From Balanoglossus misakiensis (Eukaryota; Hemichordata): 64,000 nt of DNA. Where the stretch lies: the NCBI GenBank assembly GCA_040954595.2, contig CM082583.2, positions 12,958,001 through 13,022,000 of the forward strand, written 5' to 3'. The position numbers and the translations under genes are program-made. Numbering within the stretch: position 1 is the stretch's first letter; each line of letters begins with the position of its first letter. Positions 53,201 through 64,000 of the stretch are shown here, in pieces. Below the pieces are notes generated by a model. It was not told the origin of the DNA. It searched no databases and was given only the letters and a program-made list of their open reading frames with translations.

Positions 53201-55496
53201 GTATTGTTTAAATATCTATGCAGAAAATACATTGGAATAATTGTTTTCTCAGAAGAGTGTGCAATATGTTTCTGCATGTCAGGGCTATGTTCATCCAGTG
53301 AGCAGACAGGAACTCTATACAACTGAAAACCTTATACAACTGAACTGGGGTTACACGCAGAGAACACTGAGATTGAATGCGTCCTTGACTTTTACGTGAC
53401 TCAGGGTTCGTGCAAAAGAAAAAAACATACAACTAACTATGAAATGCAGTAGCGTAATTGTTAAATGAAAAAAAGATCTCATTAATTAATGTTATCATTG
53501 ACCATTTCATTGCTCTACAACCTGCTGCGTGATCTCCAAGGCTTGACCCTGCGTGATATTAATGCTTTCATGACGCCTGTTGGTTTCCATAAATTACAAC
53601 AACCCTTTCCAGTTATGCGCAGCTGGCGGCCACATTTATGGCTGCAACCCCTGCTGAACTATTCAAAGTCTGAACTCACGACTTGACAAACGCTCCAAGT
53701 TCACTATGAACTGAGGTCACCAAAGTATAATGCATATTCGGAAGGTTTTTCATGCATAAACATTCGCCTTTACAAGCCAATTGTTACCACCGGATTTCCA
53801 TTGAAATTAAAGTTCTGCTTCAATTTTTATACAGTTTGGGATGTGGTCAATACACACGAAGTTTTGTGCTCTTGTAGAAGGAATTTTTGGAAACATGGCG
53901 ACTAAGACTATTGTGATCAATTGTAAATATTAACTCATAGTAAAAGTTGGCATGCAATAATAATGTACACGTTGTAATATTACCTCGACGGCGGCTTTTC
54001 CAACCTTATTTAAAGGTCCCATTACTCGAGCCATGGTTGTGAAAATAGACTTATCTGCCAGTGTCGGGTCACGTGACACCCAAGCAACAAATGGCAAGTT
54101 CCAGTACGAGGCAAGTCGGCCAGCGGGAACAGCAACTGTTGACAAGAAGTGCCAATGAAATTCGATTAAAATCAGAGAATTGACTGTCTAAAATTTAATG
54201 CTCAATAAATACGCAGTATCTATTTCTGTACACAAGAACCAAGCCTATTCCAAGACCAATAATTGCATGGATATATGTTAAGAATCCTTCATGCTATTTC
54301 TAAAGTACATACCGAGTGAACAAGGAGCACCAATGAACATGTCGACGTGTTCTTCGTAGCGAAGGTCTACAGTCATTCCAGTCCCAATTCTCGGGTTGCA
54401 ATTTGCCATCACCCATACAACACTAGGACATAAAAAATAAGTCTCTTTCATTTTTACTGTCTGTACAATGTTTACAAAGGTATGAAATCTGAAGCTTTCG
54501 CGTGTGAATTTTTTATGCCTTTTCTTGTCCGTCTTTGTACCGATTGTGGTTTACGGGCAGATCGCATACAGAGAGAAGTATACAGAGAAATCTATACTCG
54601 CTACTGATTGTGTTGTGAATGTGGCAGTAGGGGGTTCTGGGATATCCAAGTCAAGATGTTTACTTCTTTGAATTCGTAACAACTCCTCAGCACGATCACA
54701 TATACTCAAAGAATTTAAATGCTTGGACGACTATTCTTTTTCTGCATATCTATCCCTGAGGCGCATAACAACTACTGTAATCCGATAATATTAACGCGTT
54801 CATGTAGCCAATGTTATTTTCTGTATACTGGTTGCAGAAATTTCAGTATCATAATTCACTATGCTTTGCAGCAATATCAGTGTTATTTGGCTCTACTTTA
54901 TAGTCGGGATATTATTCGGTCGATGTGTTGCGACCTTCACAAGATTGTGTACGGATACCGATTAACGATACTATCACATCACTTGGACATTGCAATTATG
55001 AAAGCAAACTTCAATTTAAAACACTCATAATTAATTACAAGCTAAAAACCTTAACGCATGTGTATAGGCTGTACATGTGACTATATGTTAATACAATGTA
55101 TTGTGTTGAGTCAAAAAATGAAGAAATATGATATTAACACAAACGACAGAAAATTAAGGAATGAACTGGCTTTCAGGTAAATATGTACATGTCTCCATCG
55201 ATTTTCTGCACTCTCTTTAAACTCTTCAAAACTATACATTATAGAATTACAGTAGCCTGAACAAACCTGAACGTATGACCATTTAGAAGAGTTGGATCAG
55301 CTTCTACTTTCTCAAGTGCAATGGTTGTGGCACTGGCGCCAGTTTCCCAGGCAAAAGACTGTTCAAACTCCGGTCCAGTGGGCACGATAAGCCCCATCTT
55401 AATATGTTCACCCTGGACTGACGGCAAACGAATGACAATCAGGGAGGCACACGCCAGAAAAAGACAGACTACGAACATTTTTATGCACATCTTCAT
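47279..55496 (-). CDS. Receptor (natriuretic-peptide-receptor-like) guanylate cyclase
   Basis: 24 exons join in phase to 1068 residues: 55496-55267, 54422-54313, 54135-53984, 53215-53014, 52875-52676, 52509-52402, 52227-52092, 51918-51794, 51615-51513, 51353-51272, 51138-51048, 50945-50772, 50638-50534, 50410-50339, 50180-49994, 49850-49695, 49414-49240, 49012-48872, 48742-48619, 48469-48401, 48277-48004, 47766-47675, 47560-47494, 47310-47279. A signal peptide (1-29) is followed by an ANF-receptor-type ectodomain, one membrane span (about 456-481; [22 protein letters not shown]), a kinase-homology domain with HGNLKSTNC in place of HRD (inactive), a coiled linker ([18 protein letters not shown]) and a class III cyclase domain. 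Both metal-binding Asp ([13 protein letters not shown]) and the guanine-selecting Glu and Cys (VET, RYCIFGD) are present, but two flanking motifs diverge. The ligand is unknown. The tail is short ([10 protein letters not shown]). Confidence 0.9.
47621..47646. repeat. (ACAT)n microsatellite
   Basis: About six tetranucleotide units in an intron of the guanylate cyclase gene, roughly 30 nt past the donor of exon 22. Confidence 0.85.
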
Positions 55497-56993
55497 CGCA
55501 CGCGAATGATATGACTTGTGCCTTTTAGCAGTCAACTGCTAAGAATCCCAGTGTATGAGTATCAAATAGCATATCACGTGACGGATGTTCCCCGGCGTTA
55601 ACTCACGAATCAATAGAATGACGCCACAGAAATGAACCAGTAGAAGACTAATGTAATCGTGCAGGCTGAAACGCACACAAGCAATAAAGACAAAGTAGCG
55701 TATTTCAATATCTAAATCCTTACTCTGATGGTGAATGTAGAGATGTTTGGCTGTGAAGCAACAATTACGGTGCAAACTCATCCAAATGATCATATCATCT
55801 TTTTAAACGTTTGAAATGATAAAACCTCATTTTACATTGAATAGGCATTCACCAAAGCGTTACTGATTAAATGATCGATGTATGTTATCACCATAGTATA
55901 CTATATGCTATGTGTGTGCTGCATTGAATGTCTTGCGATGCCCTTAAGGTAGAGCCTGTGCGATTCGTGACAAACATAATCTAACCGCATATTTCTTGGT
56001 CAAATAACTTACACTTATGCTATATATCGATGGAAAGTTCTTTCTGTGAATGTATAATTATTGCACCATTAAAAATGCAGGGAATGAAGTCTTTATTTGT
56101 TTCACGCACAATTGACTTAAAGTGTCACTCACACAACCCATGATCGGTTTTACCAAAAACTGCCCAAAACTTGATTGTATACACGAACATGCAGTTTTGG
56201 GTAAACAATATTTTAACGGCACTCAATGTCATCATCGACGTGTTATCACATTCAACGATCATGAAAAGATAAAAATGTGAAAATTTGAATGAAAAGCATA
56301 TAGCAACCACATACTTTCGAAGATTTTGACGTTCTGATTCATCTACTGGGAAACAATAATACATTCTCCATCAAGAAAGGCTTACGGCTTCCAAAGGCTA
56401 CACTGTGATTGCGAGCAGTCTATTGACAATTGCAATCTCGTTTCTTTTGAAATATTTCACGCGTGTATGAATGGCGGCCGTCTTATCGTATGAAGAAAAC
56501 GTGCTTTGTAAATAAATATTTTTTATCCGCAAGATAAGACTCAAGGTTTTACATATAGCACCATTGTTTGATAAAGATATAGTAACAAAGACACGAGAAA
56601 ACAAAAACGCCACATTACTCCTACACTAAATGAGATAAACATCCCCAAAGAGAAACGTGACTAACAGGGAATTCCATTTTAGCGTCTCACAGCCGTGTTT
56701 TACCAGTAACAAAGTCTTCATAACTGAAGTCCTTCACATTGCCGATATTTTTTTTATCAAAATGGAAAACATGCCCCCAAATACAAGATTTTCATTTTCA
56801 CAATAATTTTGATATATTATAAGAATTTCCCTAGGAAACTGCAAACCCAGGTGTCAATCAGCACTTAGAGAACGAGAGAGACTGATCTGCCAGGGACATA
56901 CAGCGGAAAACAGTAGTAAGAAGCCAGACAAGTGCGCGAGGGCGCTCATATGAACATGAGGGCGCAATTCTACAGGTATCGTAAAAATTCAAA
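55497..56993. promoter_or_regulatory. Divergent region, guanylate cyclase and COPS2 genes
   Basis: 1.5 kb between start codons facing away from each other. It is AT-rich with no coding exon supported. The COPS2 promoter presumably lies near its start codon, where GC content rises (56870-56990). Confidence 0.45.
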
Positions 56994-60855
<3,862 letters not shown>

Positions 60856-62640
60856 CAGACTTTGACTGTAGTGGTGTCCTAGACATCAAAAACCAGCACC
60901 ATCTCAACAAACCAATCAGCCGCAGCAGATTCGTTGTCCTGGATCTTTGCCGTCCAATCCCATTGGCCGTAACAAAAGAGTGTATTTTTTTCGTTTGGAA
61001 TCCAGCAGACTCTGTATCAGAGATGGACAGGGATTGGACGACCGTTACAAACAGCTGGACCGCAGAAAGGATAATAATTTTATATTTGCCTTCCAGTATC
61101 CCAGTGTAGAATGAACAAAGCAAAAAAAAAATATTGAAAGTTCAAATTTATGAGTTTGGTTTGGGTTGAGTGCCACCTGTGTACAAAATGCAGTCTTAGT
61201 ACTGGGCCCGGAGTAGTTTGCTCTGAAATGAAATGCACTTCTCTCAGAGACTGGGTTGGTGTGTAAGTCTTGTCTTTTTACATGCAGGCCTTCTGCAGTT
61301 CAGTCATCTCTTACTGTCTCAAGTCGTGTCAGGTGAACCAGAGTGGAAAGGGAAATAGATCAATGAAGCTGGCCGAGAAAGTTATTTGTGAAATATAAGT
61401 ACTGTCGGTTAGCTTCCTACATCCAGATCAAATCAATTTGCAGCAAGAGTGTGCTTTTAGTGAATGGTCATTATAAAAATCCCCTGAAGAAAACTGCGGA
61501 AGATATTTTCCGCAAATAGAAACATGAAACAGATTGTGTATATATCGAGATATCGAAATCTGTGGCCAGGACAAGACAGAAAGAGATGATGGAGAATGCC
61601 AAATTCTATGTATAAGTTGCCATGTATGTACAGTCCTGTAATTTGTGTGAATCACACAGTCGTTTGCCAAGTACCTATTTTCCTGACCCACTGCTTGATG
61701 TTAGCCGTGTTTTCATTTGTCTTTACTTTGCATGTGTTGGCGAGCGAGAGTAATCACCATTGAATTTTACTATGTACAGTTGTTTAATTGCTATGGTAAG
61801 CTCCAACACAGTTACATCAGTCAGCTCTATCTTTCCTCTCGTCTGTTCATCAAACTCAACATTTTTTAAACAAACCTATAGTCACATGTGCAGCTTAAAA
61901 CATGACGTCTGCAACGTGAAATCTGTGGACTGAAATCCGTGCATGCTGCTCGTTCAAAGTGACCCCTACACAGAATCCACTGTTGGGGGAGGAAAAACAC
62001 AATGTTGTACTGCAGTGCCTTGAGAAAGAACGCCATGTTTGATTGCCTGGATGAAGTTGAACGCCTGTTCAGTGGTGACCAGCTGTAGATACATCAAACT
62101 CTTGTTGACCCCATCATGTTGAAACATACACGTATGCTCCACATTCAGATTGTAGCGTTTGTCTGATGCGAAAGATGTTCCATTGTCTGTTTTCGTTATA
62201 TATTTTCTTTTTTGTTGTCTGTGTTTTTCACACTTCAAAAGCGTCTTCAAAGTACAGAATGTGACATGTCTCTGGATGACAGTGCTTCTTACATGTACAT
62301 ACATACATGCCAGTGAGGTGCTTGCGACTTGAAATCTCCAAGTAAATGAAATAATTTGCTAACACACACTCTATGCATGTTTTACATAATGTAAAAAATT
62401 ACAGGACACTGCAATATTACAGTGGCATAGCGTTTATGTGTTATTACAGGAAGGATGAATTTGTGTATTGTACAAAGAAATCAGAAATTTGTATTTTTTT
62501 TTGGCCCAGCTCTGAACAATAATCTTCAAAGCTTGTCGTTGGTTGGTTCAAGTTTTTGACTATTTCCTTTTTACTAAAGACTTGTTTTAGCTGTCCCAGC
62601 TGTGCTTTCCAATAAAATGTAGTTATTTGTAATGATCATG
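60856..62640 (+). other. Probable 3' UTR of COPS2
   Basis: No coding exon is supported. The region ends with AATAAA at 62611-62616. The extent is inferred, because no transcript evidence is available. Confidence 0.45.
62611..62616 (+). promoter_or_regulatory. Candidate poly(A) signal, COPS2
   Basis: AATAAA in the context CCAATAAAATG, followed by T/G-rich sequence. About 1.75 kb after the stop codon. Confidence 0.45.
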
Positions 62641-62769
62641 TTTGCTGAAGTCAGTGCGTTGATTTGAAGTTGACCCTTTTTTGATATCAGTGATTTGAGT
62701 GAGGTACGCCAGCTGTGATCAACCCTGAGATTTAACTTGAGGGATTTAATCAGACACACAATATGAATG

Positions 62770-64000
62770 AGTTTGTATTTTATTTACAATCAACAAATCA
62801 TTTCTAAAATAAGGCTAGCAGCATATTCCTTCATACTGTCAATGGATGACAGAAATCCTTACATTACAAGCCATAAAGGCCATGCCCTCTACTCCAGAAA
62901 ATCTAGACAAATTTAATGCTACTATTTAAAGGGACAAAATCGTTCTCTGGTCAACTGTATTTAACCTCCACTCTGCATCTAGACAGATTAGATTAAACAT
63001 TTGATGAGGTAAAACAGAGCAACTTTGTCCCTTTTAATAAATCCATTTCTAACTGCTACTGTAGGAACCAAGATAATACTTCTTGCCAATCAGATTTGTA
63101 ACATTTTGGTTAATCACAAGATTACAACATATTTCTTGAGTTGTTCATTTAGTGTTGAAACCTCCACAGACTGTTCAGGTTTAGAATGCTATACTACAGG
63201 ATGAAAAATATTAGTACTCTGCAATGAGACCCCACCTTCCTGCCAATCAAATCTTGGACAAAGCCTCAATCTCCCATCATGTCATGGGCAATCTATCCAG
63301 TTTCTTGTACTCTTTGCATCAATAAACTTTATTTCGACATGGCAGTGAAAGTTCTATAAACTGTAAAAGAAAGGGTACCTGAATGTACAATTGTAAAAGT
63401 TTAAAATATCCTACTGATACCATATGGGTTACATGAAAATCTATCAGTAAAGGGCAGGGTAAATATTACATGTATAAATGCGATTACAAGCAATATTTGA
63501 TAAAAGGCTAATGGTCATGAAAAAGCTTATTCTGTCCGCTATGCTCTAGCAATATAACAAAAGAGGGAAACTATGCAAATTGTTTTCATTAAATATAAAA
63601 AAAAATGACGATGACACTAAATACGACACAGGTCAAAATGCTATTTGAGGCTACAAAAACTATACACTGTACACAAGGAATTCAAATGCTAAAGAGACAG
63701 CACTACCAGAAAATGAAAGTCTACAAACAATGATATAGCGGAATTTTCTGCAATAAAATGATGACACTAGTTTGTCAACATGATCACTTCTTGGTGGGGA
63801 TCGCAGAAAAGATTGATCAAATTCAAGTGTTAAGCCTAAAATTTGCAGCCACAATGATTATCTAGACAATAACATTCATTTTAAAGGTAACCGAGAAAGA
63901 TAGTTGACATAAAATGTTGTTTTGAATCAGCTGGTGGAAATTTCACAGTAATTATCTTGAAACAAGTCATTTAGAGTAATCCTAGGTTACTATGGAAGCA
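62770..64000 (-). other. Probable 3' UTR of a minus-strand gene beyond the right edge
   Basis: A minus-strand AATAAA at 62779-62784 begins a stretch of more than 1.2 kb of AT-rich sequence with no coding frame. A gene convergent to COPS2, with its coding part right of the window, would explain it. This is inference only. Confidence 0.3.

Overview
The window is animal nuclear DNA. Its genes are split by many short GT-AG introns, microsatellites are common, and the recognisable proteins are metazoan (pygopus, COP9 subunit 2, a PARP6/8 enzyme, a receptor guanylate cyclase, BTBD1/2). The gene content and many ACATGTA-type words fit a marine invertebrate. I favour a cephalochordate such as Branchiostoma, but only tentatively: no species marker was seen. 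Exon models were built by hand from reading frames, splice sites and family resemblance, and exon lengths were checked for phase.

Layout, left to right. 1-12.5 kb: two arrestin-domain (ARRDC-type) genes in tandem on the minus strand, the left one entering with only its first exon. 13.4-17.1 kb: a BTBD1/2-type BTB-BACK-PHR gene (minus), head to head with a PARP6/8-type ADP-ribosyltransferase gene (plus, 17.7-24.3 kb). 26.0-34.5 kb: two minus-strand paralogues that join a TIR domain, a coiled coil and a RHIM-like amyloid motif. The right-hand copy also has an N-terminal TPR-like helical domain, which gives it the domain order of vertebrate TRIF/TICAM1. 35.7-36.4 kb: an unrecognised acidic 99-residue protein gene. 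37.1-38.8 kb: an intronless-CDS C2H2 zinc-finger gene. 39.7-44.0 kb: a minus-strand gene with armadillo-like repeats, a polyproline linker, TIR and SAM-like domains. 45.0-46.0 kb: a short pygopus-like PHD protein gene. 47.3-55.5 kb: a 24-exon receptor guanylate cyclase gene (minus). 57.0-60.9 kb: COPS2/CSN2 (plus). The last kilobase or so looks like the 3' untranslated end of a minus-strand gene beyond the window.

The most interesting block is 26-44 kb. It holds three TIR-domain genes. Two carry RHIM cores (VQIG) and lack the catalytic TIR glutamate, so they look like adaptors. The third, ARM-TIR-SAM, keeps a glutamate at that position and could be an NADase with a different domain order from SARM1. 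Two identical NF-kB-type decamers (GGGGAATCCC) lie upstream of the first TIR-RHIM gene, which would suit an immune or inflammatory adaptor. The neighbouring PARP6/8 gene, another predicted NAD+ user, carries a phase-symmetric exon encoding a UBA-like domain. Any functional link among these neighbours is inference.
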